Shown piece after piece: positions 47,172 through 58,421 of a DNA stretch of 64,000 bases. The position numbers and the translations under genes were made by a program. Location: contig NZ_CP039886.1 in NCBI RefSeq assembly GCF_005221285.1, positions 620,001 through 684,000 of the forward strand, in the 5' to 3' direction. Below the pieces are notes generated by a model, which was not told where the DNA came from, made no database searches, and worked only from the letters and a program-made list of their open reading frames with translations. The DNA comes from Neisseria flavescens (GTDB lineage Bacteria; Pseudomonadota; Gammaproteobacteria; Burkholderiales; Neisseriaceae). Position 1 is the stretch's first letter; every line of letters starts with the position of its first letter.

Positions 47172-47987
47172 ATGTCAGTCAATCATTACGAAAACTTCCC
47201 GGTCGGCTCCATTGTGCTGCCGCGCCGTTTGCGCAAGCCGGTTCACGCCGTTTACGCTTTTGCACGGACGGCGGACGATATTGCCGACGAAGGCAATGCC
47301 GAAGCAGCCGAACGCCTGCGCCAACTGGACGAGCTGAAGGCAGAGTTAGACCGCATTGCACAAGGCGGGAAACCGCAAACGGCTTTGATGCAGCGTTTGC
47401 ACAACGAAGCGATTGAGCCGTTTCAATTGCCGTTGCAGCCGTTTTATGATTTGCTGGCGGCGTTCAGTCAGGATGTGGTCAAAACCCGTTATGAAAACTT
47501 TGGCGAATTGATTGCCTATTGCCGCTTGTCCGCCAATCCGGTGGGGCGCATTATGCTGCATTTGTACGGGCAAACCGACGAAGTGAGCATGGCGCAAAGC
47601 GACGGCATTTGCACTGCCTTGCAGCTGATTAATTTCTGGCAGGACGTGGCGGTAGATTGGCAGAAAGGTCGCGTGTACATCCCTCAGGAAGATTTGCAGA
47701 AGTTTAAAGTCAGTGAAGAGCAGATTGCGGCCGGCAAAGCCGACTTTGCTTTTCAACGGTTGATGGCGCATGAGTGCCAACGTGCTTTTCAAATGCTGAA
47801 GGCCGGATCGCCGTTGGGCAAAACCCTCAAAGGACGAATCGGTTTTGAGCTGCGCATGATTATTGTCGGCGGCCAGTTGATTTTGCAGAAGCTGGACGGT
47901 TGCAAATATGACGTGTTTAACCGGTGGCCGCTGTTGGATAAAAAAGACTGGATGATTATCATCAAGCGGGCTTTGATGAAGAAATAA
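47172..47987 (+). CDS. Squalene/phytoene synthase family protein, HpnC-like
   Basis: A 271-residue head-to-head prenyl synthase homologue. The first aspartate-rich motif is FARTADDIADEG and the second region is NFWQDVAVDWQKGRVYIP, with YCRLSANPVGRIML between. It looks most like HpnC of hopanoid-type squalene synthesis. HpnD, HpnE and squalene-hopene cyclase are not in the window, so the product cannot be inferred. It stands between DUS hairpins. Confidence 0.82.
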   Translation: MSVNHYENFPVGSIVLPRRLRKPVHAVYAFARTADDIADEGNAEAAERLRQLDELKAELDRIAQGGKPQTALMQRLHNEAIEPFQLPLQPFYDLLAAFSQDVVKTRYENFGELIAYCRLSANPVGRIMLHLYGQTDEVSMAQSDGICTALQLINFWQDVAVDWQKGRVYIPQEDLQKFKVSEEQIAAGKADFAFQRLMAHECQRAFQMLKAGSPLGKTLKGRIGFELRMIIVGGQLILQKLDGCKYDVFNRWPLLDKKDWMIIIKRALMKK

Positions 47988-47989
47988 AA

Positions 47990-48024
47990 AAAGGCCGTCT
48001 GAAATTGAGGTTTCAGACGGCCTT
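47990..48024. terminator. Bidirectional DUS terminator
   Basis: Facing uptake sequences with A-run between the HpnC-like gene and the convergent htpX. Confidence 0.75.
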
Positions 48025-48036
48025 GATGTTTTTCGA

Positions 48037-48876
48037 TTAGCGGTTTTTCAAACGGTTGATGCGGTTGTCCAAAGAAGGATGGGTGCTGAACCAAGAATCT
48101 TTTGCTTCGCTGGCAATGCCCATTGCCGTCATGGTTTGCGGCAGGTCGCTGGTACCGCCTTTTAAGCGTTGCAGGGCGGCAATCATTTTCGGCGCACCCA
48201 CCAATTTTGCAGCGCCTGCATCAGCGCGGTATTCGCGTTGGCGGCTGAACCACATCACGATGATGCTGGCGAGGAAGCCGAATACGATCTGCAATACCAT
48301 GCTGACCATGAAATATGTACCTTGCGAAGTGCTGCCGTCATTGTTGCGCGCCACCATGCTGGAAACGATACGCGCCAAGAAGACGACAAAAGTATTCACA
48401 ATACCTTGAATCAGCGTCAGCGTTACCATATCGCCGTTGCCGACGTGCGCCATTTCATGCGCCAAAACGGCTTCGACTTCATCGCGGGTCATGTGGTCGA
48501 GCAGGCCGGTGCTGACGGCGACGAGCGAGCTGTTTTTGGTCGCACCGGTTGCAAAGGCGTTAGGCTCGGGAGAGTCGTAAATGGCTACTTCCGGCATTTT
48601 CAGATTCCATTGGCGGGCTTGCGCTTCAACAGTTGCCAACAGCCAAACTTCTTCTTCGCTTTGGGGCTGGTCGATGACAACAGCGCCGACCGAATGTTTG
48701 GCGATGGTTTTCGACATCAGCAGGGAGACAATCGAGCCGCTGAAACCGACGACTGTGGAATAAGCCAACAGGCTGCCGACTTGGTCGGTACTGTTGATGC
48801 CCAAGATGGCCAAAATAACACGGATGACAACCAGAACTGCGATATTGGTTGCGATAAATAAGAAAATGCGTTTCAC
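48037..48876 (-). CDS. htpX: Membrane protease HtpX
   Basis: A 279-residue zinc metalloprotease of the inner membrane. Two hydrophobic segments at the N-terminus precede the catalytic [11 protein letters not shown] motif, with two more segments after it and the third ligand in [17 protein letters not shown]. HtpX works with FtsH in quality control of membrane proteins and is stress-induced in E. coli. The 192-bp gap to hemF holds facing DUS copies near 48998-49051. Confidence 0.95.
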   Translation of the reverse strand: MKRIFLFIATNIAVLVVIRVILAILGINSTDQVGSLLAYSTVVGFSGSIVSLLMSKTIAKHSVGAVVIDQPQSEEEVWLLATVEAQARQWNLKMPEVAIYDSPEPNAFATGATKNSSLVAVSTGLLDHMTRDEVEAVLAHEMAHVGNGDMVTLTLIQGIVNTFVVFLARIVSSMVARNNDGSTSQGTYFMVSMVLQIVFGFLASIIVMWFSRQREYRADAGAAKLVGAPKMIAALQRLKGGTSDLPQTMTAMGIASEAKDSWFSTHPSLDNRINRLKNR

Positions 48877-49068
48877 CGATTATTCCTTTTTAGTGTGGTT
48901 TGTGAGGTGATTTTTATATGGGCGCATTGTCTCAAAAACTCTATAGAGATGAAACAGCACAATAGGCAAAGGTATGCAAATTCAAAGCAATTGAAGCAAA
49001 GGCCGTCTGAAAAAGCAGTATTGATGGTTAAAAACAGCCTTTCAGACGGCCTGTATTGCAAACAGATA

Positions 49069-50001
<933 letters not shown>

Positions 50002-50131
50002 TTACAAAATGACAGGGCTGAAGATGAATTAAGCTGTTGAAACTGAGTGTTATCTTTCTATTGCTTTGTTATGGGTAAATTTTTGCATGGGCCTATCTGG
50101 CAATCAAGCTCTACTTATTAGCAATAGATTG

Positions 50132-50160
50132 AAAGGTATCGATGATATTGCGATACCTTT
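50132..50160 (-). terminator. Terminator after the NlpC/P60 gene
   Basis: A perfect 10-bp stem (AAAGGTATCG, 50132-50141, and its complement 50151-50160) next to a single DUS. Confidence 0.75.
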
Positions 50161-50174
50161 CAGACGGCCTTGAT

Positions 50175-50708
50175 TTATTCAGTAAAAAAAGTATGTGCGC
50201 CCAAATAGTTTTTGGCGTAGAACGGAGTGGAAAGTTTTTCGGTTTTGATGGTTTTGCCGCTGCTGGGTGCATGAATGAATTCGCCGTTGCCGATGTAGAG
50301 GCCGACATGGGAATATTTGTGTGCGCCGCCGGTATTGAAAAAGACAAGATCGCCGGCTTTTAATTTGCTGTCGGGAATTTTTCGGCTGGCTGCGGCCATA
50401 TCGCGCGCGGTGCGTGGCAGATTGACGTTGAGGGCGTTTTTATAGACGAATTGGATCATGCCGCTGCAGTCAAAGCCTGTGGATGTGGTGCTGCCGCCCC
50501 ATTTGTAGGGTGTGCCGATTAGGCCTAGGCTGTGAAGCATCAATTCCTGCGAACCTTGGGTGCGGTCGATATGGGAAATGCGGACAGGTTGGACTTTTCT
50601 GGCGGTTGTTTGCAGCTTGTGGGATTTGTGTTTGCCGGTGGTGCCGCAGGAGGCCAACAATAGGCCGGTGGTACAAACAAATAGGGTTTTGCAGATGAGT
50701 CGAGACAT
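50175..50708 (-). CDS. NlpC/P60 family peptidoglycan hydrolase lipoprotein
   Basis: A 177-residue lipoprotein with signal peptide ending LASC (Cys21) and an NlpC/P60 domain. The catalytic Cys is in STGFDCSGMIQFVYK, the His in KYSHVGLYIGNGEFIHAP and the polar third residue follows. Such enzymes cut cell-wall stem peptides. The start at 50708 is preferred to one seven codons upstream because it begins a clean lipoprotein signal. It is preceded by a GGAGGAATTC ribosome site. Confidence 0.9.
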   Translation of the reverse strand: MSRLICKTLFVCTTGLLLASCGTTGKHKSHKLQTTARKVQPVRISHIDRTQGSQELMLHSLGLIGTPYKWGGSTTSTGFDCSGMIQFVYKNALNVNLPRTARDMAAASRKIPDSKLKAGDLVFFNTGGAHKYSHVGLYIGNGEFIHAPSSGKTIKTEKLSTPFYAKNYLGAHTFFTE

Positions 50709-50751
50709 GGTGAATTCCTCCGGCCGCATAATTTCTGTTTTCAGACGGCCT

Positions 50752-52275
50752 CTATAATAATCCTTCTATGGGCAGGATGGACAGGATTTTTGAAGTAATC
50801 CGTTTCCAGAACTTGGCTTCGGGTTCGTGTGCGTAAGTTCGTTTTTCGCTTGGGTCATACCAGTATAGTTTGTTGTAATTGCCAAGCGTTACCTGATAGG
50901 CGTAGCTTGGGGTAGTCGTTACGAGGGTGCGCTGCATTTGGCCTGCGATTTCGGGGCTTTCGATGACGACACCCATTTCGGTATTGAGGCGTGCGGAGCG
51001 TGGGTCGAGGTTGAATGAGCCGATGAAAATGCGTTTCTCGTCCACGATGAATGTTTTGGCATGCAAGCTGGTGGCGGAGCTACCGGTCAGGCCGCGGTCT
51101 TTGGAGGTCGGAACGGCGTGGTTGGGCTGGAGTTCATAAAGTTTGACCCCGGCTTTAAGTAAGGGCTTGCGGTATTTGACGTAGCCGGAATGGACGGCGG
51201 CAACGTCGGTCGCTTGGAGGGAGTTGGTCAGGACGGTAACGGCCACGCCGTTGTGAATCAGCTTTTCTATGGCCTTAACGCCTGATTTTGTGGGTACAAA
51301 ATAAGGGGAGACAAGGTAAACGCTTTTTTCGGGTTGCTTGAGGGCGTCTTGCAGGCGTTCGGAAATAGGCGGTTTGTGCCGGTCGCGGTCTAAGCCTTTG
51401 GCCGGGTCATCGCTGATCAGGCGTGTGCTGACGCTTTGCCACTCCATAAGGTTGCTCTGCATTTTTTGATAGAGGTTGGAGTGTTCGATGCTTTGGCGGT
51501 AGCGGATGAGTGTTTGGTTTTTATCTTGGTCGGTGTAATTAAGCTCTGCCAATCCTTTTTGCAGGTTTCCCCGTTTGATGATACTTGTTGCGTTATAAGC
51601 GGAATGGCTTGCCCAATAGCGGTCGAAGTCTTGGGAAACTTCGGTTACGACACGGCCTGTGGCGAGGATATCGAGGTCGGCAAAGATGGTATCGTCGTTA
51701 ACCTTAAAATATTCGTCGCCGATATTGCGCCCGCCCAAAATGGTGGCACGGTTATCGGCGGTAAACGATTTGTTGTGCATTCGGCGGTTGAGTCGCGGAA
51801 AGTCGGTAACATAGCCGAGTGCACGCCATTTTCTGAAAATAAAGGGATTAAACAGACGGACTTCGATATTGGGATGATTGTCGAGTGCCAGCAGGAGATC
51901 ATCCATGCCGTTGGTGTTGTTGTCGTCCAAAAGCAAACGCACACGGACGCCGCGTTCGGCCGCGCGATGAATCAGGTTGAACAGAAGCTTGCCGGAGATG
52001 TCGTTGTGCCAAATATAGTATTGCAAATCGAGGGTATGGTCGGCGGACTCAATCAGGGCTGCACGGGCGACAAAGGCTTCATGGGCATCGTTCAGCAGAT
52101 AGATATGGGAGACATCGGTCTTGGAGGACGTAGAAGGAATGCCTAATGCGCTGTCCAGCCGCGGTGTTGCAGGTATGTCAAGATAACTGCTTTGGGTGCG
52201 TTCGTCCAAGGATGGCAAAAACGCGGCGCAACCGCCCAATAGCAGGGTATAAAGAAAGGGAAGATGAAATTTCAT
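50752..52275 (-). CDS. Phospholipase D-superfamily lipoprotein (cardiolipin synthase C-like)
   Basis: A 507-residue protein of the PLD superfamily with two HKD motifs: HNKSFTADN in the first half and HAKTFIVDE in the second, each followed by the GSFN/GGRN element (GGRNIGDEYF, GSFNLDPRSA). The signal peptide ends LGGC (Cys16), so it is probably a lipoprotein. It resembles ClsC-type cardiolipin synthases, making a phospholipid-modifying role likely. The ATG at 52275 is preferred for the lipobox; five codons upstream is an alternative. Confidence 0.85.
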   Translation of the reverse strand: MKFHLPFLYTLLLGGCAAFLPSLDERTQSSYLDIPATPRLDSALGIPSTSSKTDVSHIYLLNDAHEAFVARAALIESADHTLDLQYYIWHNDISGKLLFNLIHRAAERGVRVRLLLDDNNTNGMDDLLLALDNHPNIEVRLFNPFIFRKWRALGYVTDFPRLNRRMHNKSFTADNRATILGGRNIGDEYFKVNDDTIFADLDILATGRVVTEVSQDFDRYWASHSAYNATSIIKRGNLQKGLAELNYTDQDKNQTLIRYRQSIEHSNLYQKMQSNLMEWQSVSTRLISDDPAKGLDRDRHKPPISERLQDALKQPEKSVYLVSPYFVPTKSGVKAIEKLIHNGVAVTVLTNSLQATDVAAVHSGYVKYRKPLLKAGVKLYELQPNHAVPTSKDRGLTGSSATSLHAKTFIVDEKRIFIGSFNLDPRSARLNTEMGVVIESPEIAGQMQRTLVTTTPSYAYQVTLGNYNKLYWYDPSEKRTYAHEPEAKFWKRITSKILSILPIEGLL

Positions 52276-52292
52276 GGGAAACCGGTACAAAC

Positions 52293-52325
52293 AATCCCTA
52301 CCTAAATGACATTTAGGCAGGGATT
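52293..52325 (-). terminator. Terminator after nlpD
   Basis: A 16-bp stem with one mismatch (52293-52308, 52310-52325) directly downstream of nlpD, not built from uptake sequence. Confidence 0.75.
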
Positions 52326-52353
52326 GAATTGAAATTAGGTTGCTTGAATCAGC

Positions 52354-53265
52354 TTAGAAGGCAACATAATTTGCCGGATTGACCGGTTTACCGTTTTGAC
52401 GGATTTCAAAGTGCAACTGGGTACGAGATGCATCGGTATTACCCATGTGCGCAATGGTTTGACCGCGTTTAACGGTTTGGTTTTCATTAACCAGCAGGCG
52501 TTGGTTGTGGCCGTATGCGCTCAAGAATGAGGAGTTGTGTTGGATGATGACCAAGTTGCCGTAACCGCGCAAGCCTGAGCCTGCGTAAACGACTTTACCG
52601 TCTGCCGCTGCAACAACAGGCTGGCCTTGCGTACCGGCGATATCCACACCTTTGTTGCTGCCGCCGAAGTTGGCGATAACGTTACCGGTAGTCGGACGCT
52701 GCCATGTGATGCCGCTGACGTTGCGGCTGCTGCCGGTAGACACGGTTGGTGTATTGGCAGGAGTGCTTGGAGCCGGAGCAGTGGTTGTAGTTGTTGGAGT
52801 AGAAGGTTTGCTTGCAGAAGCTGCAGGTGCAACGTAGCCTTCAGGTTTCACGCGCAGGGTTTGACCAATGTTGATGGTGTTGTCGGCCAGGTTATTCCAT
52901 GCACGCAGATTGTCTTGGGTAATGTTGTAGCGTTTGGAGATGTTGTAAACGGTATCACCACGAACAACAGTATGTGTCGCTGCATTAATATCAACAGGCG
53001 CATAAGAAGGCGTGTAAGTGCCGATGCTGCCGCTGTTGTACGTTGGAGCAGGTGTACTTGCCGGCGGAGTGTATGGAGCATCTGCCGCTGGGCTGGTGTT
53101 GGTATTGTAAGGCGCTGCACCGTAAGGATTGTCAGCGGTAGAGCTTGCTGTTGAACCACCGCTTTGTGTGCCGACGACTACAGGAGCCGGTTGTTGGCTG
53201 GCACAGGCTGCAAGTAATAAAACCAAAGCTGCCGATCTGGCATAAGATACACTTTTTTTCAACAT
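52354..53265 (-). CDS. nlpD: NlpD-like amidase activator lipoprotein (LysM and degenerate M23)
   Basis: A 303-residue lipoprotein. The signal peptide ends LAAC (Cys21) and is followed by a long Ser/Thr/Pro/Ala-rich linker. A LysM domain ([20 protein letters not shown]) leads to a second low-complexity linker and then a LytM/M23 domain. In the M23 part the zinc ligands are altered: NKGVDIAG lacks the usual His and TQLHFE has Gln for the first His. It should therefore activate amidases such as AmiC rather than cut peptidoglycan. Confidence 0.88.
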   Translation of the reverse strand: MLKKSVSYARSAALVLLLAACASQQPAPVVVGTQSGGSTASSTADNPYGAAPYNTNTSPAADAPYTPPASTPAPTYNSGSIGTYTPSYAPVDINAATHTVVRGDTVYNISKRYNITQDNLRAWNNLADNTINIGQTLRVKPEGYVAPAASASKPSTPTTTTTAPAPSTPANTPTVSTGSSRNVSGITWQRPTTGNVIANFGGSNKGVDIAGTQGQPVVAAADGKVVYAGSGLRGYGNLVIIQHNSSFLSAYGHNQRLLVNENQTVKRGQTIAHMGNTDASRTQLHFEIRQNGKPVNPANYVAF

Positions 53266-53358
53266 GTTAATGACTTTCGTATTCGGGTAATTGTTCTCAT
53301 CGGAACATATCATAATAAAAATATGCTTGTTTCTCAAGTGTTCGGCTGTTAGGGACTG

Positions 53359-54114
53359 TTAAGGCGCAGGGATTTCTGACCAAAAGGAAGCGGTTTGCTC
53401 CATTTGTCCGTAGGCAGTCAAATCGACTTGCAGGGGGGTAATCGTGATGAAGCCGGACGCGCATTCGCCAAAGTCGGTACCTTCTTCGCTGTCGGAAACA
53501 TCGCCGACCGGCCCAATCCAATAAATTTGTTCGCCACGTGGATTATACATGGGAACAATGCTTTGTTCATGATGACGGCGGCCGAGCCGTGTAATTTTTA
53601 TGCCTTGGATATCCTCAGGTGCGACGGCAGGGATATTGATGTTCCATAAGATGGGTGCGGAAATAGGGCGTTTGAGAAAGTAGGAAAGCAGTATCCAAGC
53701 GGCTTTTTCTGCGGTTTCCCAATAACGGCCGCTGGAGTCGGCAAGTGAGAAAGCAATGGCGGGAATGCCCATCAGGTAGGCTTCCGTCGCGGCGGCAACT
53801 GTACCGGAATAAAGCGTATCGTCGCCCATGTTCGCGCCGTTATTAATGCCGGACAAGACTAAGTCGGGTTTGAAATTGGCAAGGGCGTGCTGGCCAACAT
53901 GAATGCAGTCGGTCGGAGTACCGTTGACATAGTAAAACCCATTTTCCGCCTGTTTTAGTTGTAAAGGACGGTCTAAAGTCAGGGAATTGCTGACGCCGCT
54001 GCGATCGCGTTCGGGAGCAACCACCCTGACATTGGCAAATTCTGCGCACACTCTTGCCAAAACTGCCAAACCGGGCGCAAGATAACCATCGTCGTTTGAG
54101 ATTAATATGTTCAT
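53359..54114 (-). CDS. surE: 5'/3'-nucleotidase SurE
   Basis: A 251-residue nucleoside monophosphatase. The opening [19 protein letters not shown] contains the metal-binding Asp pair, and [19 protein letters not shown] is the diagnostic active-site segment. SurE dephosphorylates nucleotides in stationary phase. The surE-nlpD order on one strand, 93 bases apart, is conserved in many proteobacteria, though pcm and rpoS are not present here. Confidence 0.95.
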   Translation of the reverse strand: MNILISNDDGYLAPGLAVLARVCAEFANVRVVAPERDRSGVSNSLTLDRPLQLKQAENGFYYVNGTPTDCIHVGQHALANFKPDLVLSGINNGANMGDDTLYSGTVAAATEAYLMGIPAIAFSLADSSGRYWETAEKAAWILLSYFLKRPISAPILWNINIPAVAPEDIQGIKITRLGRRHHEQSIVPMYNPRGEQIYWIGPVGDVSDSEEGTDFGECASGFITITPLQVDLTAYGQMEQTASFWSEIPAP

Positions 54115-54212
54115 GTGACAATATTGTGTCTATCGGTAAGATGGGCGGTATTGTACTGGTTTGCTTGAGCGATTGTCCACGAATCGGCAACGTTTGGGCG
54201 GAAAGGATAATA

Positions 54213-54551
54213 ATGAAACATTATGAGTTAGACCCCAAAGCTTTATTGGGCGGCGTGATTGCTTCAGACGGCAATCAGGAGATTGTTCAGCTTTCACTGC
54301 AGAAGGATAATGAAATTCCGACATATGAGGCGGATGCGATTATTTTGCTTTTGGTTTTAAACGGCAAAGCCGAAATCAAAACGGTGGGCGAAGTTTTGCA
54401 AACAGAAGGCTTGCAAGTTATCCGTCTTGAGCCGATGGAAGCACACAGTATTCGCGCGTTGGCCGATAACACCAATATTTTGGTTATCAAACAATTAATT
54501 CACGAAACCGGTCTCAGCAAACGTTTGAGATTTGGAAGTTGCTGTCTGTAA
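54213..54551 (+). CDS. Small cupin-domain protein
   Basis: A 112-residue cupin with beta-barrel strands such as ADAIILLLVLNGKAEIKTVG and the second motif RLEPMEAHSIRALADN. Only one clear metal-ligand histidine (H in EAHSI) is visible, so metal binding is uncertain. It ends LRFGSCCL. The ATG at 54213 has GAAAGGATAA as ribosome site. Function unknown; it is probably cytoplasmic. Confidence 0.75.
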   Translation: MKHYELDPKALLGGVIASDGNQEIVQLSLQKDNEIPTYEADAIILLLVLNGKAEIKTVGEVLQTEGLQVIRLEPMEAHSIRALADNTNILVIKQLIHETGLSKRLRFGSCCL

Positions 54552-54558
54552 TGGCAAT

Positions 54559-54592
54559 AAAGGCCGTCTGAAAAGTTTCAGACGGCCTTTTT
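54559..54592. terminator. DUS terminator between the cupin and rhodanese genes
   Basis: A 16-bp inverted repeat of facing uptake sequences with T-run, shared by convergent genes. Confidence 0.8.
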
Positions 54593-54606
54593 AAAATCAG
54601 CTAGGT

Positions 54607-54975
54607 TTATTTCAAACCTTTTTTTACCAAATCTTCATAACCGCCATAGTTGGTTACGTTGGTGTAGCCGGCTTTTTTCAGCTCGGTCAGCGCGGCTTCT
54701 GCACGGCGGCCGCTGCGGCAGTAGAGGTTTACCGGCGCATTTTTATCCGGGCTGACGGATTTGATGCGGTCAACGATTTGGTCATGAGGGATATTGAGTG
54801 CACCTTGCAAGTGGCCTTCTTTAAATTCTTCGGCAGAGCGGACATCAATCCAAACGCCTTTTGCTTTTGCAGGCTGTGCCGCGCTTTTTTCAACCTTAGG
54901 CATAGAGGCTGCGGAAGCAGCCAAAGGAGTGGCAATAGCGGCGGTAAAAAGTACGGCGGTCAGCAGTTTCTTCAT
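54607..54975 (-). CDS. Periplasmic rhodanese-domain protein (PspE-like)
   Basis: A 122-residue secreted single-domain rhodanese. The signal peptide ends near LAASAA. The active-site loop is LYCRSGRRAEA, with Cys as the sulphur-accepting residue, preceded by the VWIDVRSAEEFKEGHLQGALNIPHD landmark. It can transfer sulphane sulphur in the periplasm; the physiological acceptor is unknown. Confidence 0.88.
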   Translation of the reverse strand: MKKLLTAVLFTAAIATPLAASAASMPKVEKSAAQPAKAKGVWIDVRSAEEFKEGHLQGALNIPHDQIVDRIKSVSPDKNAPVNLYCRSGRRAEAALTELKKAGYTNVTNYGGYEDLVKKGLK

Positions 54976-55087
54976 GGTTCAATCCCCTGTTAGACAGAAA
55001 ACAATATGATAACTTTATCAGTCTAGCATTTCATCAGGCCGTCTGAAAGGGGAGTCGGCTTTCAGACGGCCTGATTTTACAAACCGA

Positions 55088-55423
55088 TTAGCGTTGGGTT
55101 TCTACTGCTTCTAAAGCGCGCAAAGCGTATGTATAAGCGGCACCAGCATTCAGTGCGATAGCGGTGGCCAATGCGCCGGCGATTTCGCTTTCGGTTGCAC
55201 CTGCTTTGGCTGCGGCGGCTGCATGCACGCTGATGCAGCTTTCGCAACGTGTGGTAATGGCAACGGCAATGGCGATCAGTTCGCGTGTTTTGGCATCCAG
55301 TGCTTCGGCAGCGGCTGCTTGATCCAGTGCGCCGTAGGCTTGCAGCATTTTAGGATGGTTTTTACCCAATTCACCGAATGATTTTTTTACTAAGGCGGTA
55401 TGTTCAGGCCAGTCTTTAAACAT
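55088..55423 (-). CDS. AhpD-like / carboxymuconolactone decarboxylase family protein
   Basis: A 111-residue helical protein with the CXXC redox motif in TTRCESCISVHAAAAAKAG, typical of AhpD-like alkylhydroperoxidases. Such proteins act in peroxide defence or as thiol reductants. It is transcribed divergently from an AraC-family regulator gene 128 bases away, a layout suggesting that the regulator controls it. Confidence 0.85.
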   Translation of the reverse strand: MFKDWPEHTALVKKSFGELGKNHPKMLQAYGALDQAAAAEALDAKTRELIAIAVAITTRCESCISVHAAAAAKAGATESEIAGALATAIALNAGAAYTYALRALEAVETQR

Positions 55424-55551
55424 GATATGTCCTTTCTTAAGGTGGGTGGATAAGATAAAAAATCCTATCCGTTTGTGTTTAGTGTGTGTATTATTACAAT
55501 AATTGGAAGATTTAAATCGTCAAAACATCTCATTTATTGGTAAAAAACACT

Positions 55552-56508
55552 ATGGATATTTTAGATAGGCTGGTCGAATTGGCGCAGGTAAAAGGCAGCG
55601 TGGATGTTCAATGTCTGTTTCAGGGGGAGTGGTATGTGCGGCATGAACCAAAGCGTGCTCATGGTTTGGTGCATATCGTAACAGCCGGTTCAGGTTATAT
55701 CCGAATGGATGGGGAGCAAGAGGCAAGGCTGCTAAGTGCGGGGGATATCATTTTTTTCCCGCGCAGCGTAGGGCATACTTTGAGCAGTGATAGCAGTTGT
55801 GAAAATCTCGGTGTCAGCGTGCTGACGAGTGAAAAAGGCGCATTTAAAGTCAAGCAGAGTCATGCAGGAGGCGATGCGGCTTTGCATCTTTTCTGCGCGC
55901 GGTTTGAATATGAAGCTCAGGCGGATATTATGTCGGGGCTGCCTGACACGGTTTTGCTGAATATCAACCATCCTTCTTTACAGTATTTGGTGGCATTGTT
56001 GCAATATGAGAGCGGTCAGGCTTTGGCCGGTTCGGTAGCGGTTGTGAACGCATTGGCTTCGGTGTTGCTGGTATTTCTACTTCGAGCCAGCCTGGAGAAA
56101 AATGGGGAAGCGCAATTAAGCGGTTTGCTGAATGGTTGGCAGGACAAACGCCTGCGGAATTTGCTTCAGGCAGTAGTGGATAAGCCGGAAGAGGAATGGA
56201 ATATCGAGAAAATGACTGCGATTGCCAACTTATCTCGCGCCCAGTTGATGCGGGTATTTAAGCAGCAGACGGGAACAAGCCCGCATGCCTTTGTTAACAG
56301 TATTCGCTTGCAACAGGGGGCATTATTGTTGAAACAGACGGCGGATTCGGTTTTATCGGTTGCGCTTTCGGTCGGTTTTCAATCGGAAACGCATTTTGGC
56401 AAGGCATTTAAAAAGCAATATGGGGTATCGCCGGGGCAATATCGTAAGAATGATCGTACTGATGAGGCAGCGGTACAAGCGGAAGAAATGCCAATTTACT
56501 TTATTTGA
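55552..56508 (+). CDS. AraC-family transcriptional regulator with cupin sensor domain
   Basis: A 318-residue regulator. Residues about 10-185 form a cupin sensor (LVHIVTAGSGYIRMDGEQEARLLSAGDIIFFPRS) of the AraC cupin_6 type. The C-terminal 100 residues contain two helix-turn-helix units, the second with VALSVGFQSETHFGKAFKKQYGVSPGQYR. The start is set at the ATG at 55552; a TTG at 55537 is the only upstream choice. It faces the AhpD-like gene and probably regulates it; the inducer is unknown. Confidence 0.87.
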   Translation: MDILDRLVELAQVKGSVDVQCLFQGEWYVRHEPKRAHGLVHIVTAGSGYIRMDGEQEARLLSAGDIIFFPRSVGHTLSSDSSCENLGVSVLTSEKGAFKVKQSHAGGDAALHLFCARFEYEAQADIMSGLPDTVLLNINHPSLQYLVALLQYESGQALAGSVAVVNALASVLLVFLLRASLEKNGEAQLSGLLNGWQDKRLRNLLQAVVDKPEEEWNIEKMTAIANLSRAQLMRVFKQQTGTSPHAFVNSIRLQQGALLLKQTADSVLSVALSVGFQSETHFGKAFKKQYGVSPGQYRKNDRTDEAAVQAEEMPIYFI

Positions 56509-56517
56509 ACAGATGAT

Positions 56518-56582
56518 AAAAGGCCGTCTGAAAGTGTAAAAATGAAATTTAGGATTTCTAAAACACTTTTCAGACGGCCTTA
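56518..56582. terminator. DUS terminator between the AraC and typA genes
   Basis: A long inverted repeat (about 19 bp, extending past the uptake sequences) shared by convergent genes. Confidence 0.75.
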
Positions 56583-56609
56583 ATTTTAAAACGTATCAAT
56601 CAAAGAGAA

Positions 56610-58421
56610 TTAGTCCAGTTTTTTGAAATGACGGCGACGTTCCAATTCGCTCAGGTAACGCTTACGCAGGCGGATGGACTGCGGCGTGATTTCAACGAGT
56701 TCGTCATCATCGATAAACTCGACCGCGCCTTCCAGCGTCAGTTTGATCGGCGTGGTCAGGCGCACGGCTTCGTCGGTGCCGCTGGCTCGGATGTTGGTGA
56801 GTTTTTTACCTTTGAGCGGATTGACGACCAAATCGTTGTCACGGCTGTGGATGCCGATAATCATGCCTTCGTAGATTTTGTCGTTGGGCGATACGAACAT
56901 ACGGCCGCGGTCTTCCAAATTCCACAAGGCGTAAGCGACCGCTTCGCCCTGCTCTTGGGACACCAGCACGCCGTTGTGGCGGCCGGGCATATCGGGTTTC
57001 ACGGGCGCGTAGTCGTCGAACACGTGGCTCATCAGACCGACACCGCGCGTCAGGGTCATGAATTCGCCTTGGAAACCGATTAAGCCGCGCGCGGGAATAT
57101 GGTATTCGAGGCGGGTGCGGCCGTTGCCGTCGCTTTCCATATTGGTCAGTTCTCCGCGACGGCGGCCGAGTTCTTCCATTATCGCGCCTTGGTTGTCGTC
57201 GGGTACGTCCACAGTCAGGTTTTCATAAGGTTCGCATTTTTGACCGTCGATGTCGCGGTAAACGACGCGCGGTTTGCCGACGGCGAGTTCGTAGCCTTCG
57301 CGGCGCATGTTTTCCAGCAAAATGGTCAGGTGCAGTTCTCCGCGTCCGGATACGCGGAACACGTCGGCATCGGCGGTATCTTCCACGCGCAGGGCGACGT
57401 TGGTCAGCAATTCTTTTTGCAGGCGGTCGCGGATTTGGCGGCTGGTTACGAATTTGCCTTCTGTACCCGCCAGCGGGCTGGTGTTAACCATAAAGTCCAT
57501 CGTCAGCGTCGGTTCGTCCACGCTCAACATCGGCAGGCCTTTGGGGTTGTCTTTGTCGGTGATGGTTACGCCGATACCGATGTCTTCGATACCGGAAATA
57601 ATCACGATGTCGCCGGCTTCGGCTTCTTCAAGCGGTACGCGCTCCAAGCCTTTGAAACCCAAAAGCTGGTTGATGCGGCCTTGGGCGATTTGCTGCTCGT
57701 GGTTCATCACGGCAACGACTTGGCCGGGTTTGATACGTCCGTTCAGGATGCGGCCGATGCCGAGGCGGCCGGTGTAGTTGTCGTAGTCGAGTTGGGAAAT
57801 TTGCAGTTGCAGCGGTTCGTCCGCGCTGCCACTCGGTGCCGGCGTGTGTTTTAGGATGGTGTCGAACAGCGGGCGCATGTCGCTGCTCTCGTCGGTTTCT
57901 TCCAGCTTGGCGAAACCAGACAAACCGGAAGCGTAGACAATCGGGAAGTCCAACTGCTCGTCGGTTGCGCCCAAGTTGTCGAACAATTCGAATGTTTGGT
58001 CGATAACCCAGCTTGGACGAGCAGACGGTTTGTCGATTTTGTTGATAACAACGATAGGTTTCAGACCCAAAGCCAAGGCTTTTTTGGTCACGAAACGGGT
58101 TTGCGGCATAGGGCCTTCTTGTGCGTCAACCAACAGTACGACGCAGTCAACCATGCCCAATACACGTTCCACTTCGCCACCAAAATCGGCGTGTCCCGGG
58201 GTATCTACGATGTTGATGTGGTAGCCTTCGTAATCGATGGCGGTGTTTTTAGCGAGAATGGTAATGCCGCGCTCTTTTTCAAGATCGTTGCTGTCCATTA
58301 CGCGCTCTTCTACTTGCTGGTTGGAACGGAATGTACCGGACTGACGCAGTAATTGGTCAACTAATGTGGTTTTGCCATGGTCGACGTGGGCGATGATGGC
58401 AATATTGCGGATTTGTTTCAT
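56610..58421 (-). CDS. typA: Ribosome-associated GTPase TypA/BipA
   Basis: A 603-residue translational GTPase. G1 is [11 protein letters not shown]3 is [12 protein letters not shown] and G4 is [13 protein letters not shown]-like domains follow and the C-terminal domain includes [20 protein letters not shown]. BipA acts on the ribosome in stress and cold, aiding 50S assembly. The gene stands alone, and the 422-bp gap beyond it is AT-rich. Confidence 0.96.
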   Translation of the reverse strand: MKQIRNIAIIAHVDHGKTTLVDQLLRQSGTFRSNQQVEERVMDSNDLEKERGITILAKNTAIDYEGYHINIVDTPGHADFGGEVERVLGMVDCVVLLVDAQEGPMPQTRFVTKKALALGLKPIVVINKIDKPSARPSWVIDQTFELFDNLGATDEQLDFPIVYASGLSGFAKLEETDESSDMRPLFDTILKHTPAPSGSADEPLQLQISQLDYDNYTGRLGIGRILNGRIKPGQVVAVMNHEQQIAQGRINQLLGFKGLERVPLEEAEAGDIVIISGIEDIGIGVTITDKDNPKGLPMLSVDEPTLTMDFMVNTSPLAGTEGKFVTSRQIRDRLQKELLTNVALRVEDTADADVFRVSGRGELHLTILLENMRREGYELAVGKPRVVYRDIDGQKCEPYENLTVDVPDDNQGAIMEELGRRRGELTNMESDGNGRTRLEYHIPARGLIGFQGEFMTLTRGVGLMSHVFDDYAPVKPDMPGRHNGVLVSQEQGEAVAYALWNLEDRGRMFVSPNDKIYEGMIIGIHSRDNDLVVNPLKGKKLTNIRASGTDEAVRLTTPIKLTLEGAVEFIDDDELVEITPQSIRLRKRYLSELERRRHFKKLD

